Shown here: positions 1 to 45,300 of the stretch, in pieces
Layout: each line of letters begins with the position of its first letter
Position numbering within the stretch: position 1 is the stretch's first letter
Source of the DNA: Atrina japonica
Lineage: Eukaryota; Mollusca; Bivalvia; Pterioida; Pinnidae
Assembly: GCA_030159075.1 (NCBI GenBank)
Contig: BROG01000348.1
Coordinates: 65,001 to 129,000 of the forward strand
Length of the DNA stretch: 64,000 nucleotides
Direction of reading: 5' to 3'
Notes under the pieces: model-generated
Told to the model about the DNA's origin: nothing
The model's database searches: none
Seen by the model: the letters and a program-made list of their open reading frames with translations, nothing else
Translations under genes and position numbers: made by a program

Positions 1-1438
1 TGTGTGTGTGTTTGTGTGTGTATATAACAATTCCCATTTATGATAGTAACATAAGTTGTTATCTAAAATGTTATACAATATTTGGAAACATGAATCTCTG
101 TCCTGAATATAAAAATCATATGTACCAAAGTATTAATTTTCAGGATCTCCAGGATACAATATACAAACCTGTTAAATATTGGACAAAAAGGGAACTAAAA
201 CAAGTTTGATCACTTTAAGAGTTTTAGTTAGTCGTAAAAGTGGGCATCTTGATTGACGGGCGTGGCTACCATACACAATTTTGAAAAAAAAATCACTCAA
301 GATTCACACAGATCAATACTTCTCCATATTAACTGCATTCAACCAAGAATAATTATATACTCTCTTGATACATATGGATATGACTGTGGACTCACGGCGG
401 GTGTGACCGGTCAACAGAGGATGCTAACTCCTCCATGGCGCTTGATCCCTACTGTTGATTTCCAGAGGTCCGTGTTTGTCCAGTTTTTACCAGATTTGTT
501 ACTATATCCTGGATATCCTTAAGGTTTATACTTTATTTTTTATATTTTATGCATCATCCTGTGAGTATTCTGATGTAGCATAGAATTCGCCATTGCTTCT
601 GCGTGAAACCATTTCATATTTCTTTACAGCTCAGTTTTCTTTTCATATTGCCAGATATATTATGGACCTTTTTCATTCTAGGATATAGCCAGTTATATCT
701 TTAATCGAACCGACATCCAAAACATATATTTCTTGTCTAAAAATATATATATATTTCTGTTCCCGAGCTTACTGTATGTATGTATATAAAAAATCTCATA
801 TCTAGTAAAAAAAATGGACAAATACGCACCTCTGGAAAAAAAGAGGTGGGATCATGTGTCATGGAGGAGTAAGCATCGCCTGTGTATACAACTCCTGTGA
901 CTGTATCTCGTGTCATAGATATCGTATTAAAAGTCGTGTGAAAAGTCCTGGCAGTACTGTAATTCTTTCCATATATCCAACTTGATTGTCTCATTTAATG
1001 GATATATCAGTGTATTGGAACAAGTCCATAGAACATGTCAACAATAAGTGGCACTTCACCTTAAGTGTGCATTGATACGATGTAATAAAATTCCTATAGA
1101 GGCATAACGCATGCCAATAGGAATAAAACACAATTCATATTTGACCTTGTTGTATCAACATCATATTTGTTATTGGTTAACAAATTTGAATGTGAAATAA
1201 AGAAGTACAAATGCATAATCGAAATCAAAGTCCATTAGAATACGACAAATTCATTAGAATACAACAAATTACATATACAGAATGGTCTCAACATGGAGAA
1301 TAATTGCAAATTACCATCGGGGGGATACGGCCAAGTGTCCGGAAGCAGTTAGCGTCCTCTGCTGGCATGGAAGATATAAATGATGTAAAAGTGTAATAGT
1401 TTGGAAACATTAGATATAAAAAATCTTTTTTGTTGCAG
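1..1438. other. Upstream flank or first intron of the SLC6 gene; no coding exon seen
   Basis: A TG run opens the window. I see no convincing coding exon; the untranslated first exon and promoter of the SLC6 gene could be here or farther left. Confidence 0.4.
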
Positions 1439-1447
1439 ATACAATTT

Positions 1448-33170
<31,723 letters not shown>

Positions 33171-33205
33171 AATTATACCGGCCGTGCATGTATATCACAC
33201 ATGTG

Positions 33206-33560
33206 TTAAAGGGGCATTTATTTTTGAAAAAAATCCTTTTTTACTACTTAGATTGATATACAATAACAAAAGAGAAATATACACAGGAATAAAAAAAATT
33301 AAATCCCTGTATATTTTGTGAAAATTGCTTGAGAGACCCAGGTTTGGCACTTTTTCAATTGCAATTGATCAACTCATCCTTACTATATGTATGTGAACAG
33401 CACACTAGACCTGGACATAGTTTTACAAAATATATTAGAATATATTATTTTCTAGGCCTGTGTATAGCTCTAATTTGTTATTGTATATCACGTAAAAGTA
33501 GAAAAAAAATCGATTTTTTTTGGGGGGGGGGGGGGAACACAGCTTATGCCCCTTTAATGC
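33206..33560. mobile_element. Family D fold-back element in the SLC6 3' UTR
   Basis: It opens ttaaaggggcatttattttt and closes acagcttatgcccctttaat; internal inverted blocks and a G run near 33521 complete it. It starts about 36 nt after the SLC6 stop codon. Confidence 0.65.
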
Positions 33561-33867
33561 TTACTATGGTGACAGACAATTATTTTACCAAAAACCCTGC
33601 TGAACTACGATTGAATTTACTGAAACAAAAGAAGATGTTAACGTCGATCTACACATACTGACAATTTAAGGATTGTATAACATTTCGATGTATATGAAAC
33701 AAAGATGTGCAAACAAACAGAAACTCTTGAACAAAATATTCTCGATCTGATAGCTATATTACTGATCTTGTTCATCAACATACGGGTCGAATGAATGATC
33801 TAAATAAACTAGACTATTAATGGCTATAATTGTTTTCAAATAGAATCACACACACAAACACACACAC

Positions 33868-33967
<100 letters not shown>

Positions 33968-34455
33968 CAACAGAAAATGTATTCATCCTGTTTTAAATTT
34001 CCGTACCCGTGCTTCAATCAGTATTTAGCTTTAACATTTCGCGTTCGATTTAAAGTCGCCCTTTCATCTAAGGGCGAAAATTATACCGAAGCGAAAATTT
34101 CCAGGCCTACGGTATGCATCTGTTCTTTACAAATTAAAGTACAAGAATTCAGATACAATGGCTTAGTAATAAGACATGAAACGATAAAAAAAAACGTTGA
34201 TTGTTTTATGGATATGTTTACTAAAATTTGTAACGAATCGATGAAGCATTAACCTTGAAGGTCTGCAGTTCATTGGTGGAGGTCAAATGTCGATAGAAAA
34301 TGCTGCCCGCGTTACGGTACTCATTTCTGGGTTACGCCAAGTAAACATAGATATAAAATGTAACCCGTCGGGATCTTATGACTGAGTGAAATTCCCGTCA
34401 GTTCCGAATTCGGATATGCTTCTGTTATGAATACAAATCAGATTATTAAAAAGTA

Positions 34456-34546
34456 TTAACCCTTTCACCCCTGAGTTTCTGAGTGGTATGTTCGTTTTTG
34501 CTGTTTAAGACCAGTCTTTTGCGGTCCGTAGGGATGAAAGGGTTAA
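34456..34546. mobile_element. Short fold-back element, family TTAACCC
   Basis: About 90 bp: ttaaccctttcacccctgag … gtagggatgaaagggttaa. Confidence 0.65.
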
Positions 34547-34549
34547 ATG

Positions 34550-36515
34550 ACAGATTTATTATCTTATAATAACAAAGAAGCATATATAACAATTTCGAAA
34601 TTAATATCAATCTGGATCAAGAATGAAATGAAGTCCCTACTGAAGATCTACTCAGATCTATACCAGTAGCTTCAACTTCAGCGAACGCTAACAAAATTAC
34701 CAAACGAAAATGCATGAGATGTAGGATTAAATTAATAGGCTAATTGAATTCACAAAATAACTATTACAACGGTAGGGGTATAAATAGATAATTACACTGT
34801 TTAATCAAGCTGAACAATTTGTCGGCTGCTGTACGATGACGTCGACATTACTGAACTCGGAGAGATCGCGGCCGGGGTCTTACGTCCCATCAGCAGAACC
34901 CGACCGGGGTTGTACAAAGGGAAATAACTCTTGCACAAATAATATAGGGAAATTTTCCTAGCTATTTTTAAAAATACAACATAATATTATACAAAACTAG
35001 GCCTACTACAAAACAAATAACAATATGGCAACTTTTTTTTTTTTTGTGAACGGATTTAGAGGTCAGCAGAAATTCGCTAGCGAGAGGGTCAGAAGACGCG
35101 CACCGTTCAGAAAATTTCTTATCCAATTCTGAGGAGCCATGTTTAACTTCTAAGCACTATATGAATTAGGATATGTTTATCCTTTGGAAAGTATCACATT
35201 GATAAATAGTTTAAACCTCATATACGAAGTGAAATTCAGCGGCGGTCATGAGATTCGGGAGTATATTCTTCCGATACGATTTGGAATTTTTTCAATTTCT
35301 AGGATTTATTCATACATTTCAAAGTATTATATTGACAAACTTATTATTTACCTGCAATGAATTAATTTTCAGCAAACATAACACTTATGAGAGCAATGCA
35401 TGAGAGGTTTTAATCGCTTCCGGCATCCGCTCTGTAGCACATCTGTGGTTTAATTTCATCCCGTCTTTATTTCTTTCTATACAAAAGAGTTACCAAATTC
35501 AAGGAGAGATCGAGATTGCCCTAATCCCCACTCCAGTGGATCCACTTGTGTTTATCTTGTATTGTATTACAGAGGCTCAAAGTTTTCAAAATATATCCCT
35601 TATCGACCCCCAGTGAGTAAATAACATGTTAAACAAACGTTTACTACGGAATAGTCTCAAATTTACATATATAATACTACAACGCGGGACTATTTCGTAT
35701 CTGTTTGTTTACATTTAAGGTCACATTTCTTTACACACCGGGGTTCATGACGGGATGCATTTTTATAGCTTCGAGCTTCTGTGTGTTGTATAATAAAATG
35801 TATTATGATAGGTTTGTTTTGTATTCACAAGGTCACGTCATATTTTTTTATTTCCGGACTGATGCTTGTACCGGTAATTCCACGTCATGAAAACCATCTG
35901 ATTCAGTTTGTTTTTTTTGTTTTTGTTTTTTTATTAAACTATGTAAGTGATACATATTATACAAGATACAGGAAAAAATATAACCCATTGGGCAGAAAAA
36001 TAAATATATACGTCTATCATTCTTTTGGGTGTTTTGGGGGGTGGTTTTTATTATTTTTTGGGGGGGGTTTGTTTTTGTTTAATATTTTCTTTATTTTTGT
36101 TGTTGTTTATCTATTTTGGGGGGGGGGTTCAATTGTGTAGAACGATAAACAACGCCATCTGTCCAATGTTTTGGAATTTATACCGATGTAGTATGAAATC
36201 CGATATATCTGTTTGGTAAATAATTACTGCTTAGTCTGCGGACATTGACCCCATGTTTAGGAGTTTCGGGTCAGATAAACAGTTAGCATTTTGTACACTT
36301 GCATATACGATAGCCCTATATTTACAAACAAGGTTGGGTTGAAAGTTTATACGTTCAAGTTCTAATACAATATATCGAACTAAGGTTAAAAAGAATTAAA
36401 TGTGTAAACAGAACAAAAAGTATTGCTGTAACAAATGTCGCTTGGGCAAGCATATAAACAACAACCATGACGCACAGCTGAATAAAAATTAAGATCTGAT
36501 CAGCAATTTACATAA
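34550..36515. other. Non-coding stretch between SLC6 and the repeat region
   Basis: It has only short ORFs and T- or G-rich low-complexity sequence (35910-36130). I see no gene. Confidence 0.5.
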
Positions 36516-36540
36516 AATATGATAACACATGTTAACATAA

Positions 36541-36567
36541 TCACACACACACACGCACACACACAAC

Positions 36568-36620
<53 letters not shown>

Positions 36621-36622
36621 AA

Positions 36623-36701
<79 letters not shown>
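36541..36701. repeat. AC and AT compound microsatellite
   Basis: ACAC start, then two TA runs split by acaaaatg. Confidence 0.97.
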
Positions 36702-36704
<3 letters not shown>

Positions 36705-36975
36705 TTTGGTTATATTTTATATGCTGAAATAATAACTGTCTATACAGACAGGGGGTGGGGGTGTTTGTAAGTGTGTGTTTGTATACGTGTGTGTGTTTAT
36801 TTGAGTTACATATTCAATATCATATACACTGTATGTTATACATGGTGTGGAACGCCCTTTCCGCGATGTCTAAGCACGGTGGTTTAGTCACAACATTATA
36901 CACACATGTACGTATGGTATATAATAGAAATATGTTGGTTACCAATGAACCGTATGGGGTACGGAATAAATGAAC

Positions 36976-37075
<100 letters not shown>

Positions 37076-37438
37076 CTATTGGTGTTGAAATATAATTTAC
37101 TTTAACAATTTGCCATTTATGCACTTAGATAAAAGATTATATAACGGAGAAACGTTGCCTTCTTCCAGCTAATTAGGATAAAGTCCTTTAATTTTATTTT
37201 TATATGTCTAATTCAAGTTCTTGTATTCATCAATTCAATTTTCATTTGTAATTTATTAATTTATACTTGTGACACGTATACATTGAAACCTCATCTAAAG
37301 ACCATTTCGCTTAGAAGACAACCTCGTATTTCAGACCACAAGTTTTCAAACTCTTGAAAAATATTTCATAAGTACAGATCCTCACTGAAAAGACCACCTC
37401 ACTAATCAAACCACTTTGAGTCAGTTAGTCAGGTGGTC

Positions 37439-37527
37439 TTAACCCTTTCAACCCTACAGGCCATAATAAACTAGACTTAAACAATAGAAAAGAGCATGCC
37501 ACTCAGATATTCAGGGGTGAAATGGTT
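37439..37527. mobile_element. Short fold-back element, family TTAACCC
   Basis: About 90 bp: ttaaccctttcaaccctaca … attcaggggtgaaatggtt. It sits at the end of a copy of the GACCACC repeat (37276-37440). Confidence 0.6.
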
Positions 37528-37589
37528 CATAGCAAGGTTCTACTATAATTTATATAAATCCAGTGTGACCAAAGTAAGATACCAAGGGA

Positions 37590-37795
37590 TTTGAATAAAA
37601 TTGAGACGGTAAAGTGGCACATCCGGGTCTTGTCAACAACCAAAACAAAACGGTCAATTATCCACGGATCCCATGCATCACCGAAGCTCTATTATTTTTG
37701 TGTCGACAAAATGCCTGCCACCCCTGTTATAAGTTAAATTAGACTCGTTGTGTCTTATAAACATTTGCCAATTTACCTTTGTTGGCCTGTGCATT
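37590..37795 (+). repeat. Dispersed repeat with ACTCGTYGTG block
   Basis: It holds aagtggcacatccgggtctt at the left and ttagactcgttgtg…catttgccaatttacct at the right; see 23530-23775. Confidence 0.55.
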
Positions 37796-38999
37796 CATTT
37801 CGATTTGGTAAATGTGTGACCCTCAGGTAAGCTCATAACTCTCTGAACTGGAGTAGATTATAACTACAGTACATTTCTAATTGTGACGTTCATATGATAA
37901 ACTGTCACTGTTTAGATTTTGATGTCCTTACAACCATTCAATATTTCAATTGGATCATTTGGGTCTGACCTGTAGCTAGATACAATGTTTTTGTCTTCTT
38001 CTATAATATATTAGAATAGTGCTTTAGGTAAACTTGTTAATAAAACAGTTTTCAGTTAATATAGGCCCAAGGTGGGTTCCTGTTATTCAAAAAGTGCATA
38101 TAGATTATTGAATTAAATTAAATACATACTTTGTATCTCAAGCGGATAAGGACACCAAAGCCACATTGATACTGGCTTTGTTTGTATGCATGTTTTTTTT
38201 TTAATTTATCAGTGTGGGTGTTTTATCTGATCTTAATATGTTTTTTTTTTCGTTAATTGTTTATTTCCCTTCGTTTTTCGTATGCTGTTTGTTGTTGTAG
38301 TAGTTCTAGACTTCAATAGTTGTTTTCGTTAAAACTTTGTTCGTTGTGTAGCCTAGTGCTAGCTTATAGGTACAATAATAATTATGTAGTGATCATAGGT
38401 CATTTATAGTGAGCTAGAATTGTGGGTTTGGGGTCCGTGATCTTAGTTCCTCGCGTGAAAATCAGTTTTTCCGCAAGATAAAATATTAATCAATTTCATA
38501 GTTTAAATTGATTTTGAGTTATACATTGTATATACAATCAAACTTGCGTTGGAGGCCACCTCTGTATAAAGGGTCGTTCGAACATGACCTTTGTTAATTA
38601 TTTTTTTATATAATGAATGAATCTCTGTATAAAGACCACCTGTCTATAATGGCCACTTTTGTCTGTTACCTTGAGTGGGATTTATCAGCAAGTTAAATTG
38701 TATTTGAAATCAGTCAGTTTGAACTATAGTTTCCTATAGCAACACACCAGGGTCAACTGCAATCTTAGTCATGTCTGTCCAGATTCTGTATATATGGATA
38801 AAAACTAAAAAGTGATATTGATATCCGAACACGTTGATGTCAATTTCAGTTAACCACAATGAGTCACTTTTTCTTCGATTTATTTTTCCCACAACATCTG
38901 TTTTCTTTAATATCAATCGGATTTCAAAACACGCAACTTTTCAGTGATACATTCACTCATGTAGCACTCCCAATAGCCACAACTTGTACGTTTTTGGTT

Positions 39000-39245
39000 T
39001 GTGTTTGAATGATATTTAACGCATCGACTCAGCAAATGTTCAGTCATACGGTGGCTGCCAGTTTTCTTTTTTTTATGGTGGAGGAGAGAACCCGGTTACA
39101 ATGTATACGGGAAGATACCACCTACCTTCCTCAGGTACACTATAAAACACTCTCACAGAATCAGTTTACTGGTTTCCAGCGGGGCTCGGACCTGTATCGA
39201 TCAGATGTGATTGATTTCATGGTTTAAAGCCTTATAACTGACTAA
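39000..39245 (-). mobile_element. tRNA-derived SINE, family A
   Basis: Antisense copy with gagagaacccggttacaatg and a diverged head near 39220. Confidence 0.6.
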
Positions 39246-39455
39246 AAGTTGTCAGATTAGGGAGGTGATCTCTGTATTGAGAGACAGATCTTAGTCCGAT
39301 TCCACTCTATACACTTTTTCATAACTTAGGTCTATAGCTAGATGTAGGCTATAAAACCGGTGCTGAAATATAGTCGAGTTTTAGGCCTATCCTTTTACAC
39401 ACGTATTACTATTAACAAATACATGCATATTGTTATAAATATACATGTACAGGTC

Positions 39456-39700
39456 TACCAAGGTAAATTGGCAAATGTTTACAAACACAACGAGTCTTAA
39501 TCAAATCATAGCAGGGCTGACAAGTTATATGTACTTGTTGTCACAAGGGTATTAGAGATTCAGTATTGCATGGAGTACGTGCAAGGCAATGCGTAATTAT
39601 GTCTTATTTGTATAACCTATTTTTTGGAAAGTAGACAGTATTGTTTTGGTTTCTGACTGAACCAGGATTTGTCCCTTTCCTTGGTAAACCTTTACATGTA
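39456..39700 (-). repeat. Dispersed repeat with ACTCGTYGTG block
   Basis: Reverse copy from aggtaaattggcaaatgttt to ccaggatttgtccctttcct. Confidence 0.55.
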
Positions 39701-40239
39701 TGCAGTTACAAAAGTATGCCCATCCCACAGGTACTTGTGGACAGGACCTTTTATGCCTTGCCCATATAACCCCTTGATTTTTCAGTATATTTTATTTATT
39801 ATTTTCATCAAAATATCAATATATAGGATGGAACCACATTTGGCTTAAAAGTCTGTTTTTTGGCCGCATTATTTGGTATATCCCAGAATTATCATGTTTG
39901 ATTAAAATAATACATAAAAATTAAAATAGACTAAAAAATTAAGGGGCTTATGGCAAGGCACACTTAGATGGCCCTGTCCACAAGTACCTCATGTTCCCAC
40001 TTTTTGGTAAAACCCCTGGTAAATAAAAAAGTGGGAACATGATAATACTATCGGTAAATGCGCAATGTATATAACTTTCCTTACCAAAAATAAATATTAA
40101 GCTGTCAAACAAACAAAATGATCATCAAACACATGGCAACTTGCAAGGTGTGAGAGAGCAAATTTGAAAACTGATCCATTTCCAGTATACATGTATTGTC
40201 AACTTCTATAATCAAAATATCAATTCACAAATAAACAAA

Positions 40240-42030
40240 AACCAAATATTTAAATAAATTGTCATTTATTGAGATTTTCTCAAATTTTACGGAAATATTC
40301 AACACAATAAGTGACGAGGTATATTTCACACAAAATTGAACACAATATTTTCCAGCACTTTTTATGCACACGATCTTCATGGACCTAAACCAATAGAAAA
40401 AATCCCTGAAATATACATTTTGTCACATGACAAAACAAGTTGATCACATGTTACAGGTATATCCATATAAATTATTAAATATAAAAAAAAATCTACAAGT
40501 CATTTCGTACCAGAGTTTGTAAAGATATGTGAATACACGCACTCTTAATGTGTAATTAACAAAAGGAAATATTAATTATAAAGAAACCCAAAAACACCCA
40601 AAAAAGACCCAAAAAACATCCATTAAAAACATTTAAAACTTAACAATTTTAGCAATCTTTATATAATATGATGAAATACTTTTTTATGACTTATAAAGAC
40701 ACACAGGTACGAGATACAAATTTATGTAAATTTTGCACTGACAAGACCAATAAAATGGCTCCATCTTTTATTTTGGTAAACTTATAAGAATATTCGAAAA
40801 TATTTTTTTTCGCTATGATAAGACCTATTTCAAGTTTCAAAGTCGTACAAAATGTTTTGTTTGTTTATTAAGACTTTAAAATCCATAATCTCTTTCAAAA
40901 CAAAAAGTCAATCTATTGCGACACGTTAAAATTGACAGTTTGCCAAACGGTACGAAACGAATGAATAAATATTTTAATATAACTATTACAAGTGGTGTTT
41001 ATAACAAGTCTATGATTCACCACGTCTCTGTTGTTAACTTCCGTACATTTACGTGGAATTAGAAATGTAAATTAAATAAATCAAACGGAAAAACACCGGG
41101 TTGACTGAGCACTTGTTTACAAACACGACATAACGCCAATACTACATGGTGACCTCATTCGACCTAATCCTTAGGCATTCAGACGATATTACTCCGCGTA
41201 TCAGACCATTCTAAAATTAGCATATCGACATACTTGTAAACAAAATACGTTTGAATTAAACGACGTGAAATGTAAGATTTATAAATAGCATTATCCATAA
41301 GCAAGTTATTTGTGTACACAAACAAAGTCACCATCTTCGTTTTACGTATTCCAGAAAACCATAAATAAGTATGTTCCATTCTTTGTCGATGAAACATGTA
41401 CAAAATGTAAATCTACATAATTATCTGGTCATGACCCTTGTTGTACCGGAAGATAATTTTGAACTGAAACTGATAACAATAGATATCTGATTGAACATGT
41501 CTATTTCTGATACCGAAATTTTTATAAAATATGAATATAAGTCAGTGAGATCAAGGTGATTGGGGATCGAGTTAAACTCTCTTTTCCACTCCCAGTGAAC
41601 AAAATTCGCAATCCTGAAACCGGTAACCGTTATTCGAAACACGTCTCTATACAAACAGATGAATCAATCAACAAGAACGTTTGAACATGACTTGCAGGCT
41701 TTTTCCTCGGTCTACTAAATCTTGAAATAAATAGCGCCTTTGTCCATATCGAGCACGTGTCTGTTTAACTTGCACACATCGCATTTTGTTTCCGTTGCTC
41801 AAGGCGATAACACTCGCGGTCTCTAATGTTTACATCCTGTCATATATCAGCTCACACAAAAGATCTTGACAATATTTTGATAAGTATTTGTCAAAACAAA
41901 CAAATCTGAACTGTGAAATCCGGGATACCCATCCTAAACGTAATTCAAACCAACTCAAATCGAAGAGCCGTTACATAGCCTAGATTAGATCTATCCATGC
42001 TTAAATTCTCTTCTATCTTTTAAAGTTGTC
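40240..42030 (-). other. AT-rich non-repetitive stretch, possible 3' UTR of the 42031 ORF
   Basis: No obvious repeats or long ORFs. A − strand AATAAA (tttatt at 40267 on +) could end a transcript containing the 177-aa ORF. This is inference from position only. Confidence 0.25.
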
Positions 42031-42564
42031 TTAGAAATCTATATCCGATTCTTCTTCGCTCTCATAGCTTGTGTACCTTGTGTTCTCATGGCTATCACAG
42101 TATTTTAAGTTTGACATGCTTTCATTCGCAAAAGAATTGTCAGAAGTTTGACTTTCTTTTCCACATGTTAATTTTCCATTTTGCAGACGACTAACAGCCT
42201 CTTGAATCAATGTTTCTTGCCGTAGTAACTGTTTTAAGGTAGCTAAAGAATCATTTGAAGTACTTATTTCTCGCTCTCGTTGACAATTACAGTTCCTTGA
42301 GAAACATTTTGGACATTTTACACTTATCCCTAATGAAATCCGTTTTGTCGAACTATAAACATTTGTTTTAGATTTACATGGAACGCAATATGGCGACGGT
42401 CGAGTGTTTATAATCCCTAAGTGTGGTCCTCGACAGCGATGATTATTCGAACGAACTGTTAAATCATCCTCTATTTTATGAATTAAAAAGTCCATTTCGG
42501 ATGAAACGTTTTCTTTATCCGAAGTTTTGCAGTTGAATTTTGTCGGTATTTTCATTTTGAACAA
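42031..42564 (-). CDS. Uncharacterised 177-aa protein with Cys pairs and an acidic tail
   Basis: This is an intact single-exon ORF with mixed codon use, outside any repeat I can see, in a region without competing ORFs. The protein is polar and Ser/Lys/Glu rich. Cysteines lie at about residues 60/63 (CVPC), 84/87 (CPKC) and 92/94 (CNC), a possible small metal-binding site. A likely helix follows at 105-128 (LATLKQLLRQETLIQEAVSR), and the protein ends in an acidic tail with ESEEESDIDF. No signal peptide or membrane segment is visible. I do not recognise the family. It could also be one exon of a longer gene. The AT-rich 40.24-42.03 kb stretch downstream could be its 3' UTR. Confidence 0.55.
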   Translation of the reverse strand: MFKMKIPTKFNCKTSDKENVSSEMDFLIHKIEDDLTVRSNNHRCRGPHLGIINTRPSPYCVPCKSKTNVYSSTKRISLGISVKCPKCFSRNCNCQREREISTSNDSLATLKQLLRQETLIQEAVSRLQNGKLTCGKESQTSDNSFANESMSNLKYCDSHENTRYTSYESEEESDIDF

Positions 42565-43639
42565 GAAAATCGTGATCGATATTTTCCAACGGATTCAACA
42601 CACCGGAGAAGCCAAAAGCCGGTAACTTGAATGAACGAATCTTTGTTGTGGAAAACGACAGTTTACTACTTGGATGTGAGTATACACTTGCGCGAAATAG
42701 TTCTCCACTTAAACTTATATTGCTCTTCTAGTGTGCACACAAGAATATCATTATCAGAATATTTTTTAGTAATAAACGATATTCAGTAAATACTAAGATA
42801 TATTCAATCAAAATTATCATTTAATGCCATTTTTGGTGTTTTTCAAAGATAGCGTGCTTCCAGCGTGATCGTTTGTTTACTTCAAATCTGATTGGTGAGT
42901 TTTACTAGCTTTACTATGTTGTTTACGATTAGGTGCGCTTAACATAAACCGCGTGTTCAAAGTAGAAAACGTGATACCTTGTTTCACATAAATATGCTAA
43001 CACGTGCCAATACAAAATGAAACGTGAACAAACCTTATTTTGTTTTTGTAAATCACATTTTAATTTAATGTAAGACAGGGACATATAGGAAATTTACAGA
43101 AATATTGAGTTACATCCACAAAGAACTTGAATCCGGGCTATTCTTTTGCTTATATCTATAATTAATCTGAAAGCACATTATGCATGTCTGGAGTAACATT
43201 CGCTATACCTAATTACATCAGCTATCCATTCTTTGGAATGAAAAAAACACACACACACTAATAAAGATAATTAATGTCTTTGAAATAAAAAATATTGCGA
43301 GTATATTAATAATGCGAAATGGTTATTTTTACGTTTTCATGACTGAAGGGCTATATATTGTCATCTGAGTAAAGATGTACGTGTTCTAGCGACCTTCAAT
43401 ACAGATGAATGAACGTGTCCGCGAAATAGAATTGTAATTAGATCTGCATGACACGCCAATTCAGAACACGAGTCGGGTTAATTTCAATACTTAGAGGCAT
43501 ATAGACTTTCATTTTGATAAAAAAGGTCCCGGAATTACAAAATAATAATAATAATAAAATAATAATAAATAAATAGATAGATAAACGCCTTGAATATAAA
43601 TGCCATCGATATATTGCCTAGAATAAATTGTTTGTTCAT

Positions 43640-43880
43640 ATGGAGACGTCACCAAATGCTGGTGAAGGGCTTCATATTTTGGCCTATGCTCGGCACTTAC
43701 GGCCATTGAGCAGTGAGGGTTCTTTAACGTTAATTCCGACACCTACTGTGACACGGGACCTCGGTTTTTACCGTCTCAATCCGAAGGACAAGAAACCGAC
43801 CTGCAATCGGCTGGACTCGAACTCACGACCTCAAGTTCAAGAGTCGAGCGCGCTACCGACTAAGCCAGGCCGGCTCGCCT
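43640..43880 (-). mobile_element. tRNA-derived SINE, family B
   Basis: Antisense copy: tail atggagacgtcaccaaatgc at the left, head ctaccgactaagccaggccg at the right. Confidence 0.8.
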
Positions 43881-44154
43881 AGAATAAATGAAATAATCCG
43901 ACGACTAATATCCCTGCCATCAATGCGATTTCTTTTTACAAATTACGTACGACATTATAAAAAGTTTTTTTTTTCAACAAGGGTTTTTAAAACCATTTTA
44001 CATGTACATACACATGTATTTGTATAAAACGTCGAGCATTTTGCTGGAACTTTTAATGCCCCCCCCCCCCCCCAAAAAAAAAAAGCTTGTATGAATTCAT
44101 ATGGTAAAAATTACAAATTCATCCTCAACTTTGAAGATGTTCTTCCATTGTTTG

Positions 44155-44325
44155 TTTGTTTATTGTTGTTTAACGTCCCACTCAAGAATATTTCACTCAT
44201 ATGGAGACGTCACCAAATGCCGTTGAAGGGCTTAAAATTTTGGCCTATGCTCGACACTTGCGGCCATTGAGCAGTGAGGGTTCTTTAACGTGCCGACACC
44301 TACTGTGACACGGGACCACGGTTTT
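44155..44325 (-). mobile_element. SINE family B, headless copy
   Basis: It begins with the tail tgtttgtttattgttgttta and stops at cacgggaccacggtttttt, so the tRNA-like head is missing, as after 5' truncation during retroposition. Confidence 0.75.
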
Positions 44326-44367
44326 TTCATAATCTTTCTAATCTCATAATTGGACCAGAAGTAACGT

Positions 44368-44646
44368 TTATTGTTTGTTTGTTTATTGTTGTTTTAACGT
44401 CCCACTCAAGAATATTTCACTCATATGGAGACGTCACCAAATGCCGTTGAAGGGCTTCAAATTTTGGCCTATGCTCGGCACTTGCGGCCATTGAGCAGTG
44501 AGGGTTTTTTAACGTGCCGACACCTGTGACACGGGACCTCCAGTTATTACTGTCTCATCCGAAAGACAGGAAACTAACCTGTCGCCGGCGGGACTCGAAC
44601 TCACGATCCAGAGTCGAGCGCGCTACCGACTGAGCCAGGCCGGCTC
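44368..44646 (-). mobile_element. tRNA-derived SINE, family B, full length
   Basis: Antisense copy from tail tgtttgtttgtttattgttg to head ctaccgactgagccaggccg. It lies about 40 bp from the headless copy, and three family members sit within 1 kb. Confidence 0.8.
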
Positions 44647-44979
44647 CAGAAGTAACGTGATTCCAAGGCCTCAATACTCAAACGGCTTAACTTTTATCAA
44701 TTTGACTGTATGGTTATTTGCAAAACTTCTGGATCTGTCTAAACATATCATTTTTCACAATCCACGTGATTTTTTTTTTTGTTGCACTTTAGGTTTTCTT
44801 TTAAATTCTGAATAAACGCACTAAGTAGGGCACTCAAAATTTGAGAATGTTCTCATTTTTTTTTAAATATTTCTGTGCATCATTAAAATATTATTCACAA
44901 TTGTATGAAATTAATATGCAAAGATGTCCAGTTGCAGCATCAGTTAATATTGTTTGTAAAGTCAAGTCAGAATTGATTT

Positions 44980-45300
44980 AACGAGCGGCGTTACTACTCA
45001 AAGCCTTTGCCACACGCCGGACATACCCCTGTAGCTTCAGAGTGACTCCTTTTATTTATCGTGCAACCATGATGAAATTTGTTATACGAGCTCGTCCCTA
45101 CGGAGTAGGCTTGAGCGGTGGATCTGGGTGATATTGGCCGGTTTGGGGTCCTCTTCTCCCTGGGTTGATCGGCCCTCGTCTCCCGGGTGGGAGGTGCCTT
45201 CTAGCAATTCACCGTCCGGCTCTACTACTGGGTGCTAATGGCTCTGGTCTGATATATGTGGAGACCTCGGGTCCGAAGTGGGGAGTAAGTCACAGCGGTT
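44980..45300. other. GC-richer unexplained segment upstream of the gypsy gag
   Basis: It stands out in base content from both sides (for example ctcccgggtgggaggtgcct, acctcgggtccgaagtgggg). There is no ORF of note. It could be part of another retroelement end or the leader region of the gypsy element. Confidence 0.35.

Noticed and set aside
35781..36219. Phe/Gly/Val-rich ORFs of 64-119 residues
   Set aside because: T- and G-homopolymer low-complexity sequence.
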